DNA of 64,000 nt from Lamellibrachia columna (GCA_963662155.1 OY759266.1:6099026-6163025); one strand, 5' to 3'. Shown: positions 23,330 to 37,009, counted from the stretch's first letter. Numbers and translations: made by a program. Notes: a model not told the origin generated them from the letters alone.

Positions 23330-23440
23330 ATGTATATTCGAGGGCAGAGGTTCAGGAAGTTGATTTTTATTTCGAGTGTAGAGGGTTAGTGAAATGTCTA
23401 CAGGAGCAGGTAAATAAGTTAAGGCAAGTAATCTTGAGGA
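23330..23440 (+). mobile_element. CR1-like LINE ORF1 N-terminal remnant
   Basis: The + translation reads VDFYFECRG..KCLQEQVNKLR, matching the Cys and heptad start of the ORF1 at 13.4 kb. The homologous stretches in units 2 (about 30075) and 3 (about 35310) are more decayed. Confidence 0.6.
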
Positions 23441-23454
23441 GCACTAACACTGGA

Positions 23455-23740
23455 TTATCCACAGGCCGGGTCAAAGCATTCCACAAGCTGACGCTCTTAG
23501 CCTCCTCTCGGTAGGTGGCATTCGGAAACATGTACCTGTGCCAGTCGACACAACACTAGCAATGTCCACTATCACCACAAGTGACATACATCGTTAAACA
23601 GCACGTGGAACTATCTTGTCACAAGTCTATCATGACGGGGGATGGTATTCCACAACACGTGAACAACGAACCTCTGATGCCGTACACCCAAAGTAAAGAT
23701 GAGCTCCATGACGGTTGTCTCAGGTGGAATAACAGAATAA
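23455..23740 (+). mobile_element. Ty3-like Pol scrap, unit 1
   Basis: A short piece matching the segment before the integrase zinc-binding region in units 2 and 3 (PYTQxKDEL and HDGCLxW). The rest of the integrase is deleted here. Confidence 0.65.
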
Positions 23741-24289
23741 TCACAACAGGAACAACAACAACAACAGCTTTTTGTGGCTATGATGTTTATACTTTGAAAT
23801 TTGCACTGCGTTTTGTCTTCCCGTACAGCGAGGCTTCAGCAGCCGTAGCCGTAGGTCTACACGTTTTTGAACAATGTTGACTTTCCGCGAAAGGTAGTTA
23901 ATTTTTTTAACCTAAACGGATACTAACACGCATGTCAAGTTACTCAGCTTTAAAAGGGGTATTTACACCATTAAATAATTTAATTTAGCTACAGTACTCT
24001 TCATAGGTGTCTTGAGATTCCAAGCCACCTAACATCGTTAAGTTCGAATATTTTGTATGCGGGAGAAATGGCACAAAGAATACAGTTTCCTTAAAACACC
24101 ATTTCATTCAGAGGGAAGTGTTCCAGGTCGCAAGCGAACACAGAAGCCATTGACTTATCAATAGTCCAGCAATCGTTCATCTTCATATGTACACTATTAA
24201 AACATAACATAACATTCTGTCGATTTTGTAACATACATAATCGATATTCGCACACGTTTGCAATTTTTTATTGTTATTATCCACTAAAC

Positions 24290-25375
24290 AAACAAATGGA
24301 TGTTTGCATTACGACAGGTGGTAGAGAAGTTATTGGAAATGCAAGGAAGAGTGGCAGTGGGATTTTTGGACCTGGAGAAGGCATATGACACCGTCCCAAG
24401 AGAGATGGTGAAGGCAGCAGTAAGATGGATTGGAGTGCCAGAAGCAGAAACCATGGGTTGTCGGAAGAGTTTCCAGTTAACATCGGTTTGAGGCAAGGAA
24501 GTGCCCTTTGCTCTGTACTGTTAATTATGGTGATGGAACTAATCATCAGGAAGATCAACACGAAGGATGTTCTCAGGAAGATCTGGCCATAATAGCGGAG
24601 AGCAAACACGAATGACAAGACTGTTGGAGGAATGGAAGGGGGTGTTCAAGAAGCATGGACTGAGAATGAGCTTGGAGTAGACAAAAGTGGGTTGGACACC
24701 AGAGAGAGGAGATCAAGCATCTGGATGGCTCTGTTTATAGCTTGGAGGAATGGTTACGGAGGATGAGCATTCAGAGGTAGAGGTGCGACGTCGGATCCAA
24801 GAGGGTGTGAATGTTTGGAGAAAGGGAGTCATGTTGGACAAACAAATTTCGAAAAAGCTGAAAGGGGAAGTCTTGACAGCTTGTGTTACACTGGCAGGCC
24901 TGCGTGGTCTGGAGAAGGTAGCATTGACATAACAACAACAACAAAACAAGCTGCAAGTTTGTGAGAACAACTGGGTTCGACGAATAACAAGAACAAAGAG
25001 GGAGGATAGAAGAAGGATGAACAACCTCAGGCAAGAGGTTGGGATGCAATGCAGTTTACCAGGAAGATTGGTGAGAAGCTGGGCGAGAGGGGCAGGCCAC
25101 TTGGTATGGATGGATGAAGGCAGACTAGCAGAGAGCAGAGGTGGAAAAACATCAAGGACGCAGGAAAAGGGGAAGGCCACAGCTGAGATGGGAGGACCGC
25201 GTGAGGAGGGATATGACATGATCGGGGGGAGGATGAAAGATGGAGAGGGGGGCTGCCAATACAAAACTGTTGAAAGAAAGCACAGAAAGAGTGGCACGAC
25301 AATACTGAAACTGTACATGACTTGTACAGCAGGGAACAATGAGGAAGAGCCCATCAACCTGAGAAAATTGTAATT
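24290..25375 (+). mobile_element. RTE-like LINE fragment, unit 1
   Basis: The + translation with several frame breaks shows GFLDLEKAYDTVPREMV, GLRQGSALCSVLLIMVMELI, RRIQEGVNVWRKGVMLDKQI, KKLKGEVLTACVTLAGL and CENNWVRRI. These are ordered RT and C-terminal blocks of an RTE-like element (clade tentative). A 17-nt insertion near 24450 distinguishes it from unit 2. It is non-functional. Confidence 0.78.
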
Positions 25376-25858
25376 CCTCTTCAATTAAGCCGTCAACTTA
25401 TACATTGTTAGCTCGTGTGTAGATCTTCTCTAAATATAGATTTCATTTATCCGCCGTATTTCTCCATATAAACTTAAATGGAAACAAAAGTCATGTTTTG
25501 GGGCTTATGCACCTATAAGAGTTACTAGAACACAGCAATTTGCAACTACAATTAAGAATATCACGCCAGTGATTTACTGGAAAAACCTTGTTGAACACAC
25601 AACATCTAAATTTCATGGGCCATGTGCCGCAGTCAGGTAATGTTAGCTCGCCAAATGCAAGTATGTTTATACACTTATCAATATACTTGCCAATAGGATT
25701 ATGTTTGCGTCCAAACTTAACTTATGTAACTTTGTAGTCTAGGTTACCTGACTTTTATAGAATTGCGCATGCGCTTATAGGTAGTGCTGGTTAACATGCC
25801 AGCCATAAGATAAAAGGAGAAATGTACGTTGTTTGCCGCCATTATATTGGACTTTTGA

Positions 25859-26185
<327 letters not shown>

Positions 26186-26894
26186 TGAGCCACGGTCAGC
26201 TACAGTGTTGCTATGATGTAGCTAGTATTTCAAGGAGCATCTCTGGATAGATACAATGTTACTGTACTGTAACTAGTGTGTGCTTCATATACTGTGTATA
26301 GAAGATTTCTATCCATAAAGACCTACATGGGATATAGACAAACTATAATAACTTGAAAACTGTTCAACATTGCTGCATACTTCTCGCGTCGTCGATATAT
26401 GGTGTTTTGTTGGGTGAATTTATAATAAATAATATCTTGTTTTTCTTTTTGGCCACATAAAAACATGTTTCCGTAGTCGTAAAATAAATTTGTGTTGGCT
26501 AATTCCAGTAACTCACTGTGTGAGAACACTTTCGACTTGCATATTATAATTTTAATATATTGTACATTTCAGAGTATCTGCTGTAATTTTTTTTCTTCGA
26601 ACAAGAACTAGAAGTCACGTCATTACTTTACATTACATTAAATCAGTTATAATTATATATAATAATTGTATATTCAAACAGAGAAGAGAACATTTTCTTT
26701 TCAATGGAGCATCGGTGTGTGGATCTTTTTCAAGTAATCTTTCTGAAGATTTCTAAAATAAGTGTATGATCAGTATCACGGAATGGGATTTTTTGTTTTA
26801 ATATCTAAATACTAATGGTAGACACCAGTGGAATTTGTGTCCTGTTGGTCGGACTCTGACTGATCACGGATGATAGTGAGAGACATTATTTTCT

Positions 26895-27260
26895 ACATTT
26901 CACCACTTGGGTGAAAACGTACCTCCCTCCTCTTAGCAACAGTCTTCATAACAAGAGGCATGCACCTCCATCATGCACGGCCTTCGGGTTTCCAGAGTCA
27001 ACTTATATTTGCCATCTTGCCAATTCGTCTTCTTTCACAACTTCCAATATCTGGAATTTAGTTTCAACATTTCTCAGGGCGGCAATGAGTTGCTCATAGT
27101 TATTCATTATTGTGTCACTTTTAGCTGTGTTGCCTGCTTTCTTCTTAATTTATGTTTCTACTCCTTCACACAGGCCCTCACCCGTGGCCGGCCTCCATTC
27201 AGACCGAGCATGACCTTGGCTTGGTTTCTCCATTACAGCTTCTTCACTAAATTTTGTTGA
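26895..27260 (-). pseudogene. unknown repeat-encoded ORF, copy 1
   Basis: The minus strand reads as protein from about 27255 downward: VMEKPSQGHARSEW, a stop, AKSDTIMNNYEQLIAAL, then NVETKFQILEVVKEDELARW, a stop and VDSGNPKAVHDGGAC. Related copies lie at 34080-34229 (partial), 41640-42010 and, inverted, 43620-43950. I do not recognise the family. Conservation of the frame between copies argues that it once coded, probably in a mobile element. Confidence 0.5.
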
Positions 27261-27604
27261 CTTGAGACTTTGGCAGTAATCAGGGTTTAAGTTTTCTTAA
27301 ATTGGCACCAGTATAACAATAGTTGCTACCAATTGTTGCAATTGTGCCACCAGGGAAGCCAGTGACGGAAAAGACCCTGTGACAGTCCATACTGGGCCGT
27401 CGGCCGAAAATTAGTGGTGGGCTGACTTCATATAGTCTTGGGCGCATATTTATTGTGGTGGTCGGTGCAGACCAGTCCTGACCAGCGCGCGTGCGTTCGT
27501 GCGTGCGTATCTGCTTAAGTAAATTAAACCATATATGTTGCAACTCCCACTCTCATTTGTTGTTGACTTTGGATTCTTTGTTGTCATTTTCGTTGTTGTT
27601 ACAG

Positions 27605-27705
27605 CCCCAAAGGAATGCCTAGAAACAACCAAAGGTTTTAAATACAAAGGGCACAAAAGCACAACTGTATCAGGCAGGACATGTCAGTCGTGGACGACTA
27701 AGAAG
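27605..27705 (+). CDS. kringle 2, first half exon
   Basis: Starts in phase 1 after GTTGTTACAG and ends in phase 0 at AAG|gtcagt. The residues APKECLETTKGFKYKGHK and STTVSGRTCQSWTTKK supply C1 and C2. It differs from copy 3 by one residue (Thr versus Lys after HKS) and from copy 1 by a few. Confidence 0.92.
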
Positions 27706-27769
27706 GTCAGTGCAACAACACAAGTGTCACTAACATATTTTATGACTTTTTGAGTGCCCATCAGATGGC

Positions 27770-27925
27770 ACAGATCGCATCTAAATGTGGCCTAACTTTT
27801 GCTTTATGCAGACGTATAATTATCTTGTTTCCTTGTATGTTATATTTCTCCTAATCAACCCAAGTGTTTGATTACCCTTTGAAGCTGCAATTCCACACTG
27901 CTCTGAAACTTTATATCAGAACTTA
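27770..27925 (-). mobile_element. old CR1-like LINE fragment, unit 2 (left part)
   Basis: Left part of the degenerate antisense LINE shared by all units. It is interrupted at 27925 by a younger LINE and resumes at 29715. The join across the gap matches the uninterrupted sequence in unit 3 near 34850. Confidence 0.75.
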
Positions 27926-29714
27926 TTGATTTAACAAGATTTTAGATTTAACAAGATTGCCATCCCAAACAACAAGTTCCAGATGGCAAGTGGACAAGGA
28001 AGCCATTGGCTTATCGAGAGTCCAACAATTTTCTCATCTATGTGTAGCCCGCCCTTATCAGATATCTGTCAATTCTATTTTTAAACATATTCATACTACT
28101 AGCATTAACACAATCATTTGGCAGTTTGTTCCATTCATTTATCACCCTTTGTGAGAAAGAGTACTTTCTCATGTCCAACCTACACTGCTCCTTAACTAAT
28201 GCTGCTTTGTGTCATCTGGTTCTACTGCCTTCTTTAAGTTTGAAGAACATATTCCTATCAACATCCTCATAACCGTTCACTATTTTAAACACTTCTATTT
28301 GGTCTCCTCTTAGTCTCCTGGTCTCTAGTGTTGTCAAACCACATTGTAATAAGCGACTTTCGTAACTAAGGTCTCTTAATTCTGGAATCATTTTAGTTGC
28401 TCTTCGTTGTATTCTTTCTAGCTTATCTATGTTCCAAATGTGGTCTAACTATTGCTTTGTACAGGGGTACAATTAGATGTTTCTCCTTATACGTGATAGT
28501 TCTCCTAATTAGCCCTAGCATTTGATTTCCTTTCGAAGCAGCAATCCCACATTGCTCTGAAACTTTCATGTCAGCATTAAATGTTACTCCTAAATCCTTT
28601 TCTTGTGTGGTTCTACCTAGTACAGCATCCCCCATTGTATATTCCTCGTCCATATTTCCATGTCCTATGTGTATACATTTACACTTCCCAAAATTGAATA
28701 ACATTTGCCAATTTTCTGACCATTTAACTAATTTTTCTGGATCATCCTGTAAACTTTGTTTATCTGTATCATTAGTAACCTTTCTGAATACTTTTGTGTC
28801 ATCTGCAAATTTGAGTACTTTGCTAGATATGTCATCCTCCAAATCATTTATATATATTAAAAACAGTATAGCCCTAATACTGATCACTGTGGTACCCCAC
28901 TCAAAACAGATTTCCAGTTTGAAATCTCACCATCTACTATTACTCTCTGTCTTCTGTGTGTAAGCCACTTTTCTATCCAGTTGATTACATCATTGCCTAT
29001 ACCATGGGCTTTTAGTTTAAGTAACAATCTTTGATGTGGCACTTTATCGAAAGCTTTCTGAAAATCTAAGTAGACAACATCCACTGGTGACCCGTCATCT
29101 ACCCACTTTGTAATTTCTTCTAAAAAACATAAGATATTTGTTAGACATGACCTTGCTTTTAGGAATCCATGTTGAGATGTATTTATTAATTTATGTTTTA
29201 CGAGGAATTCCACCATGTGGTCTCTAATTAATGTTTCGAGTAATTTACATACAACTGATGTTAAACTCACTGGTCTGTAATTTTCTGGCTTCTTCCTCGA
29301 TCCCTTCTTAAATAGCGGCGTAATGTTTGCTTCTTTCCATTCTGAAGGAACTATTCCTTCTTCTAGTGACAAGTTAAATAAGTTTGCAAGTGGTGTACTA
29401 ATTTGATCAACAATTTCCTTTAGCAGTTTTGGTGGTATCCCATCAACTCCAGGTGATTTATTATCTTTCATCTTCTTAATTTTGTTTGCTATCATTTCAG
29501 GAGTTACAAATAACTGCCCTAAATGTTCTGATTTATTGCCCTCAAATTTAGTCAATGGAACTGGAAGTGAGCTGATATCTTCTGTGGTAAAAACTGAGCT
29601 GAAATACTCATTCAGGACCTCTGCCATTTGGAACCCATCTGAAATTATGTTTTCACTGTTGTTTTCCAGTGGTCCGACCTTATCTCGAACTTTTTGTTTA
29701 CTCCTTGTATTGTA
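27926..29714 (-). mobile_element. nested CR1-like LINE in unit 2
   Basis: Antisense and 5'-truncated in the linker between endonuclease and RT. Minus-strand RT motifs are NKSPGVDGIPPKLL, YRPVSLTSV, YLDFQKAFDKV and FADDTK, split by frame breaks near 28885. The 3' end shows a repeated ATTTAACAAGAT unit at 27926-27955. A TATTG motif lies at both edges and is a candidate short target-site duplication. Confidence 0.85.
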
Positions 29715-29955
29715 ACTCATATGTCCTTTTCTTTTACGGTAGTATCTATCTCCCATTTCATGGTTCACGTCCGAGTTCCCGTGTCCTCTATTTAAGCATT
29801 TACAATTCCCAAAGTTAAATAACATCTGCCATTTCTCAGACCATTTAATTAATTTGTCTACATCGTTTTGTAAATGTTGTTTATCATTATCATTGTTAAC
29901 CCTTCTAAACACGTTTGTGTCATCCGCAAATTTCAGTACGTTGCTTTTTTATATT
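29715..29955 (-). mobile_element. old CR1-like LINE fragment, unit 2 (right part)
   Basis: Continuation of the degenerate LINE from before the nested insertion. It ends near an AT dinucleotide tract (29975-29997) also present in unit 3. Confidence 0.72.
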
Positions 29956-30074
29956 ATTGTCCATATCATTGATATATATATATATATATATATATATCCG
30001 AAGACTTGTTAGCGCGTGCGATAAATAAGGTTTGTTGTGATCAGCTGAGTAGGTACATAATATTTTTTTTCAGT

Positions 30075-30875
30075 ATGGGGTGTAAGACATTGAAATGTCA
30101 TCAAGAACATTTAAATTAATTAAGACAAACCGGCTGCACACAAATACAAGATTATCCGCAGGTCGATTCAAAGCATTCCATTCGACACAATATGGCAATG
30201 CGGTATATGCCATGTCCCATATCACCGCATGTGACATACGTGGCGCTATCTTGTCACACGTCTTTATCATGACGAGTAGTGGTTTTCCTCAACACTAGAA
30301 CAATGAACTTCTGAAGCCGTACACCCAAAGGAAAGATGAGCTCAGCATCCATGACGGTTGTCTCATGTGGGATACCAGACCGATAATTCCAAGTGTCTTC
30401 CATCAAGAATTGTTGGAGGAAATGCACAATGCACACTCTGGGATCGTAGGCATGACGGCTGAAGGCTGCAGTCTGATGTTGTGGTCTGGTATCGATCACG
30501 ACATAGAAAGAAGGGTTAAGACCTGCGACACATGCATGCGCAGTCGTCCCATTCCTACGGAAGCTTCACTGCCACCTTGGTCACTTCCGGATCGACCTTA
30601 GTTTCGACTGCATATCAACTATGCAGCTAAGATCATGGGCAGGATGATTCTGGTGGTGATTGACGCACATTCGAAATGGATTGACGTCCACTTTACATCA
30701 GGCGCCACATCAGCTATAACCAGCGGTAAACTGCAACAGTCGTTCAGCATCCCCGATGTCATTGTCAGCGACAATGCCTCTGGGTTCGACAGTGAAGAGT
30801 TTCAAGATTTCTGCCGATACAATGGCATCAAGCACATTACGAGGGTTCCACATCACATTCATAGGTGTCGGGTGA
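30075..30875 (+). mobile_element. Ty3-like integrase fragment, unit 2
   Basis: The translation shows an H..H-C..C zinc-binding region (HNAHSGIVGM, CDTCMRSR) and an rve core start with VVIDAHSKWIDVHF and VSDNASGF. A stop lies at 30599-30601. The usual first catalytic Asp position, in an H(I/V)DF-type block, reads HINYA. The core is cut before its final Glu by a deletion that joins to CACATTCATAGGTG. Inactive. Confidence 0.8.
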
Positions 30876-31149
30876 TTCCAAGCCACCTAACATCGTTAAG
30901 TTCGAATATTTTGTATGCGGGAGAAATGGCACAAAGAATACAGTTTCCTTAAAACACAATTTCATTCAGAGGGAAGTCTTCCAGGTCGCAAGTGGACACA
31001 GAAGCCATTGACTTATCAATAGTCCAGCAATCGTTCATCTTCATATGGTACACTGTATTAAAACATAACAACATTCTGTCGATTTTGTAACATACAGAAT
31101 CGATACTTGCACACGTTTACAATGTTTTATTGTTATTATCCACTAAACA

Positions 31150-32225
31150 AACAAATGGATGTTTGCGTTACGACAAGTGGTAGAGAAGTTATTGGAAATG
31201 CAAGGAAGAGTGGCAGTGGGATTTTTGGACCTGGAGAAGGCATATGACACCGTCCCAAGAGAGATGGTGAAGGCAGCAGTAAGATGGATGGGAGTGCCAG
31301 AAGCAGAAGAGTTTCCAGTTAACATCGGTTTGAGGCAAGGAAGTGCCCTTTGCTCTGTACTGTTAATTATGGTGATGGAACTAATCATCAGGAAGATCAA
31401 CACGAAGGATGTTCTCAGGAAGATCTGGCCATAATAGCGGAGAGCAAACACGAACGACAAGAATGTTGGAGGAATGGAAGGGGGTGTTCAAGAAGCATGG
31501 ACTGAGAATGAGCTTGGGGTAGACAAAAGTGATATGGGTTGGACACCAGAGAGAGGAGATCAAACATCTGGATGGCTCTGTTTATAGCTTGGAGGAATGG
31601 TTACGGAGGATGGGCATTCAGAGGTAGAGGTGCGACATCGGATCCAAGAGGGGGTGAATGTTTGGAGAAAGGGAGTCATGTTGGACAAACAAATTTCGAA
31701 AAAGCTGAAAGGGAAAGTCCTGAGAGCGTGTGTTACACTGGCAGGCCTGCATGGTCTGGAGAAGGTAGCATTGACATAACAACAACAACAACAAAACAAG
31801 CTGCAAGTTTGTGAGAACAACTGGGTTCGACGAATAACAAGAACAAAGAGGGAGGATAGAAGAAGGATGAACGACCTCAGGCAAGAGGTTGGGATGCAAT
31901 GCAGTTTACCAGGAAGATTGGTGAGAAGCTCGGCGAGAAGGGCAGGCCACTTGGTAAGGATGGATGAAGGCAGACTAGCAGAGAGCAGAGGTGGAAAAAC
32001 ATCAAGGACGCAGGAAAAGGGGAAGGCCACAGCTGAGATGGGAGGACCGCGTGAGGAGGGATATGACATGATCGGGGGGAGGATGAAAGATGGAGAGGGG
32101 GGCTGCCAATACAAAACTGTTGAAAGAAAGCACAGAAAGAGTGGCACGACAATACTGAAACTGTACATGACTTGTACAGCAGGGAACAATGAGGAAGGGC
32201 CCATCAACCTGAGAAAATTGTAATT
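31150..32225 (+). mobile_element. RTE-like LINE fragment, unit 2
   Basis: Close copy of the fragment at 24290 (same truncation points, very similar sequence), so it was duplicated with the unit and is not a separate insertion. It lacks the 17-nt insertion seen in unit 1. Confidence 0.8.
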
Positions 32226-32766
32226 CCTCTTCAATTAGGCCGTCAACTTATACATTGTTAGCTCGTGTGTAGATCTTCTCTAAATATAGATTTCATTTAT
32301 TCGCAGTATTTCTCCATATAAACTTAAATGGAAACAAGTCATGTTTTGGGGCTTATGCACCTATAAGAGTTACTAGAACACAGCAATTTGCAACTACAAT
32401 TAAGAATGTCACGCCAGTGATTTACTGGAAAAACCTTGTTGAACACACAACATCTAAATTTCATTGGCCGTGTGATACTGTTATATGACCCTACATCGCC
32501 GGTGCCGCAGTGAGGTAATGTTAGTTCGCCAAATGAAAGTATTTTTATACACCTATCAATATACTTGCCATTAGGATTATGTTTGCGTCCAAACTTAACT
32601 TATGTAACTTTGTAGTCTAGGTTACCTGACTTAATAGAACTGCGCATGCGCTTATAGGTAGCGTTGGTTAACATATCAGCCATAAAATAAAAGGAGAAAT
32701 GACGTTGTTTGTCGCCATTATATTGGACTTTTTATACAAAATAAGTAATACGTGCTGTTTACCTGA

Positions 32767-33018
<252 letters not shown>

Positions 33019-33654
33019 TAGCATATAATATATATACTGATCTACATTATATGATGTAGCAAGTATTCACGAAGCATCTCTCGATATATACTAAGTTATT
33101 AGTGTTTGCTTGATATGCTATGTACACAAGCTTTTTTATCCATAAAAACATGTGGGGTACAAACAAACTATAATAAATGGAAAACTATTCAACATTGCTG
33201 CATATGTCCAGCGGCAAATGTATAGGCATAATTATTAATTTCACGATGATATAGAAAGCAAAATAATTCCACGGTTGCAACGTCCGCTGCAGCCATATTG
33301 AAAGTGTGATCCCACCCCTGGGGGCCCCGTGGGATGGTTCAACATACGACCTCCATTTGCGTCAGAAGGGCTCCTGGGTCAACCGAAAATGCTGTCGTTC
33401 AAATACAACAATCAGACAGACAGACATACACTTTGATTTATAGATTAGATGCGCACGCGCGCAGGCACTCACATACACATGGTCACTTCTCGCGAAATAT
33501 CCAAACATTGTGTTTTGGGGGTGAATTTATGATAAATTATATCTTGTTTTCCTTTTTTGGTCACATAAAAACAACATGTTAACCTAATCGTAAAGTAAAT
33601 TTTTAGTAGGATAATTCCAATAACTCACTTTGTAAGAACACTTTCAAGTTGCAT

Positions 33655-33710
33655 ATTACCGTTTTAACATATTACCGTTTTAACATATTACCGTTTTAAC
33701 ATATTTAACA
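33655..33710 (+). repeat. short tandem repeat, three copies
   Basis: Three copies of a unit of about 17 bp, ATTACCGTTTTAACAT, in the intron after kringle 2. Confidence 0.85.
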
Positions 33711-34552
33711 TATGTTTATGGTTGGGTATCGATAACAACAAAATGTTTAGTTTTCCTTTTTTGCCATGCTGTTTTAATTGTTGGTAACCTTTTCTTTCCC
33801 CTATTTTGAACATATATTTTGACTACAGACCACGTCATTACTTGTCATTTGAAGCGAAATCAGTTATATATAATCATCGCATATTCAAACAGGGAAAGAG
33901 CATTTTCTTTTCAATGGAGCGTCGGTGTGCGGATTTTTTTCAAGTAATCTTTCTGAAGATTGTAAAATACTTATGCACTCAATATCACGGAATGGGATTT
34001 TTCATTTTAATATCTCAAATAGAAATAGTGGTCACCGGTGGAATTTGTCGGTCGTGATCATGGATGATAGTGAGAGGCGTTGCCTGCTGTCTTCTTAATT
34101 TATCTTTCTACTCCTTCACACAGGCCCTTCCCATGGCCGGCCTCCATTCAGACCGAGCATGACCTTGGCTTGGTTTCTCCATTACAGCTTCTTCACTAAA
34201 TTTTGATGACTTGAGAATTTGGCAGTAATCAGGGTTTAAGTTTTCTCAAATTGGCACCAGTATAACAATAATTGTTACCAATTGTTGCAATTGTGCCACC
34301 AGGGAAGCCAGTGACGGAAAATACCCTCTGACAGTCCATACATGGCCGTCGGCCGAAAATTAGTGATGGGCTGACTTCGTATAGTCTTGGGCGCATATTT
34401 ATTGTGGTGGTCGAGGCAGACCAGTCCTGGCCAGCGACGTGCGTTCGTGCGTGCGTATCTGCTTATGTAAATTAAACCATATATGTTACAACTCCCACTC
34501 TCATTTGTTGTTGACTTTTGATTATTTGTTGTCAGTTTCGTTGTTGTTACAG

Positions 34553-34653
34553 CCCCAAAGGAATGCCTAGAAACAACCAAAGGTTTTAAATACAAAGGGC
34601 ACAAAAGCAAAACTGTATCAGGCAGGACATGTCAGTCGTGGACGACTAAGAAG
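34553..34653 (+). CDS. kringle 3, first half exon
   Basis: Phase 1 start after GTTGTTACAG and phase 0 end at AAG|gtcagt. It has C1 (PKECLET) and C2 (CQSWTTKK), and reads SKTVSG where the other copies read STTVSG. Its partner exon is at 40527, across an intron of 5.9 kb. Confidence 0.92.
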
Positions 34654-34734
34654 GTCAGTGCAACAACACAAGTGTCACTAATATAACGTGTTATATGACT
34701 TTTTGAGTGCCAATCAGATGGCACAGATCGCATC

Positions 34735-35110
34735 TAAATGTGGCCTAACTTTTGCTTTATGCAGACTTGTATGTTATATGTCTCCTAATCAACCAAAGTA
34801 TATTGAAGCTGCAATACTACACTGCTCTGAAACTTTCATATCAGAACTTATTGTAACTCATGTGTCCTTTTCTTTTACAGTAGTACCTAGAACAGTATAT
34901 CCCATTTCATGGTTCACGTCCGAGTTCCCGTGTCCTCTATTTAAGCATTTACATTTCCCAAAGTTAAATAACATCTGCCATTTCTCAGACCTCTTAATTA
35001 ATTTGTCTACATCGTTTCGTAAATGTTGTTTATCATCATCATTGTTAACCCTTCTAAACACTTTTGTGACATCCGCAAATTTCAGTACGTTGCTTTTTTA
35101 TATTATTGTC
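34735..35110 (-). mobile_element. old CR1-like LINE fragment, unit 3
   Basis: The degenerate antisense LINE shared with units 1 and 2, without the nested insertion present in unit 2. It therefore preserves the pre-insertion sequence. Confidence 0.75.
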
Positions 35111-35389
35111 CATATCATTGATATATATATATATATATATATTAAGAATAATTAGCAAGATACCTTGTTTAGGCAATATTTGCTGTTAAAATTTAGCCAT
35201 AGGCAGTAATTTAGGATATTTTATATAATTGATATCCGAAGACTTGTTAGCGCGTGCGATAAATAAGGTTTGTTGTGATCAGCTGAGTAGGTATATAATA
35301 TTTTTTTCGAGTATAGGGGGTGTAAGACATTGAAATGTCATCAAGAACATTTAAATTAATTAAGACAGATGATTTTGATGGGCGCTAAC

Positions 35390-36921
35390 ACCGGCTGCAC
35401 ACAAATACAAGATTATCCGCAGGTCGGTTCAAAGCATTCCATTCGACACAATATGGCATGTCCCATATCACCGCATGTGACATACGTGGCGCTATCTTGT
35501 CACAAGTCTTTATCATGACGAGTAGTGGTTTTCCTCAACACTGGAACAACGAACTTCTGAAGCCGTACACCCAAAGGAAAGATGAGCTCAGCATCCATGA
35601 CGGTTGTCTCATGTGGGATACCAGAGCGATAATTCCAAGTGTCTTCCATCAAGAACTGTTGGAGGAACTGCACAATGCACACTCTGGGATTGTAGGCATG
35701 ACGGCTGAAGGCTGCAGTCTGATGTTGTGGTCTGGTATCGGTCACGACATAGAAAGAAGGGTTAAGACCTGCGACACATGCATGCGCAGTCGTCCTATTC
35801 CTACGGAAGCTTCACTGCCACCTTGGTCACTTCCGGATCGACCTTGGTTTCGACTGCATATCAACTATGCAGCTAAGATCATGGGCAGGATGATTCTGGT
35901 GGTGATTGATGCACATTCGAAATGGATTGACGTCCACTTTACATCAGGCGCCACATCAGCTATAACCAGCTGTAAACTGCAACAGTCGTTCAGCACTCAT
36001 GGCATCACGATGTCATTGTCAGCGATAATGCCTCTGTGTTCGACAGTGAAGAGTTTCAAGATTTCTGCCGACACAATGGCATCAAGCACATTACGAGTGT
36101 TCCACATCACATTGCATCCAATGGCCTCGCCGAATGAGCCGTTGGAATCGTCAAGGAAGGTGTAAATCGCGTACACGAAGATGACTTGAAAACCAAACTA
36201 GCTCGCTTAAATTTCGACAACGGCATCACGACAATCTCCACCACGGACAAAGCCCATGCTGAACTGTTAACGCATCGACAGCTGAATTCTCGGCTTCATC
36301 TGATTAAGCCAGACGTAGGTGGTAAGGTGACAGCATAACATACCAAGCAGAAGGATAAGCATGACTTTCATGTCACAGTTCGAACTTTCCGCCCGGGTGA
36401 CCCAGTTTACGCTCTACGCTACCAGGAACCACAGAAAGATGAGTGCCTGGTACCATCGACCAACAGACAGGATCTTAGCAAAGTTGATCTCGAAGATGGT
36501 GCTGCTGTTCTCCGTCACATCGACCAGCTTCAGGAAAAGCTCGAGTTCTCAGGTAGTGTCACCTGGTCAGAATGTGCTGCTGGAGATGAAATTTCCGCAT
36601 GAAGGGGCCGAGTCTCCTGATGACCCACAGGCCTCACAACTGGTACAGCTTAGTTCACCAGTGAAGACGTCCGCCACAAGTGAGCCAACTGACATTTTAC
36701 CTGCAGCAGAGCTTCTATATTTGTCACGCTTTATGAAGCAACCTGAACGTTTGGACTTGTAATTGTGTTAAAGTTGTATCACGACCACCACTGCAGTATT
36801 TGGTTTGTAACAGTACTTCGTTTTTATAGCTTATGGTTGGTCTATACATACATTGATCAAAGACTGTTACAGTTTAGGAATTTATTCTTTAAAACGGTTT
36901 TTTCACTAAACTTGGGAGGGA
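35390..36921 (+). mobile_element. Ty3-like integrase fragment, unit 3 (longest)
   Basis: Includes the zinc-binding region, an integrase core up to NGLAE (followed directly by a stop), the C-terminal FRPGDPVYALRY block and a long hydrophilic tail. A frameshift near 36000 and several stops break it. As in unit 2, the first catalytic block reads HINYA. It ends at a purine tract (CTTGGGAGGGA) before an LTR start. Confidence 0.82.
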
Positions 36922-37000
36922 TGTTGAGTACTGAGATGTTCCCTGACTCCCTGATCATAAATGATAAATAAAACACGTTTTACATGCACGCACGCACATT
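36922..37000 (+). mobile_element. start of a Ty3-like 3' LTR
   Basis: TGTTGAGTACTGAG directly follows the purine-rich tract that ends the Pol remnant. The extent is unclear because the CATTTG-rich repeat begins nearby. Confidence 0.45.
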
Positions 37001-37009
37001 TTAGGCTTG

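Noticed and set aside
24713..25384. 223-codon minus-strand frame, repeated at 31560-32234
   Set aside because: Long, but opposite the RTE-like fragment; it is Ser/Pro/Leu-rich with no domain, and is duplicated only because the unit is duplicated.
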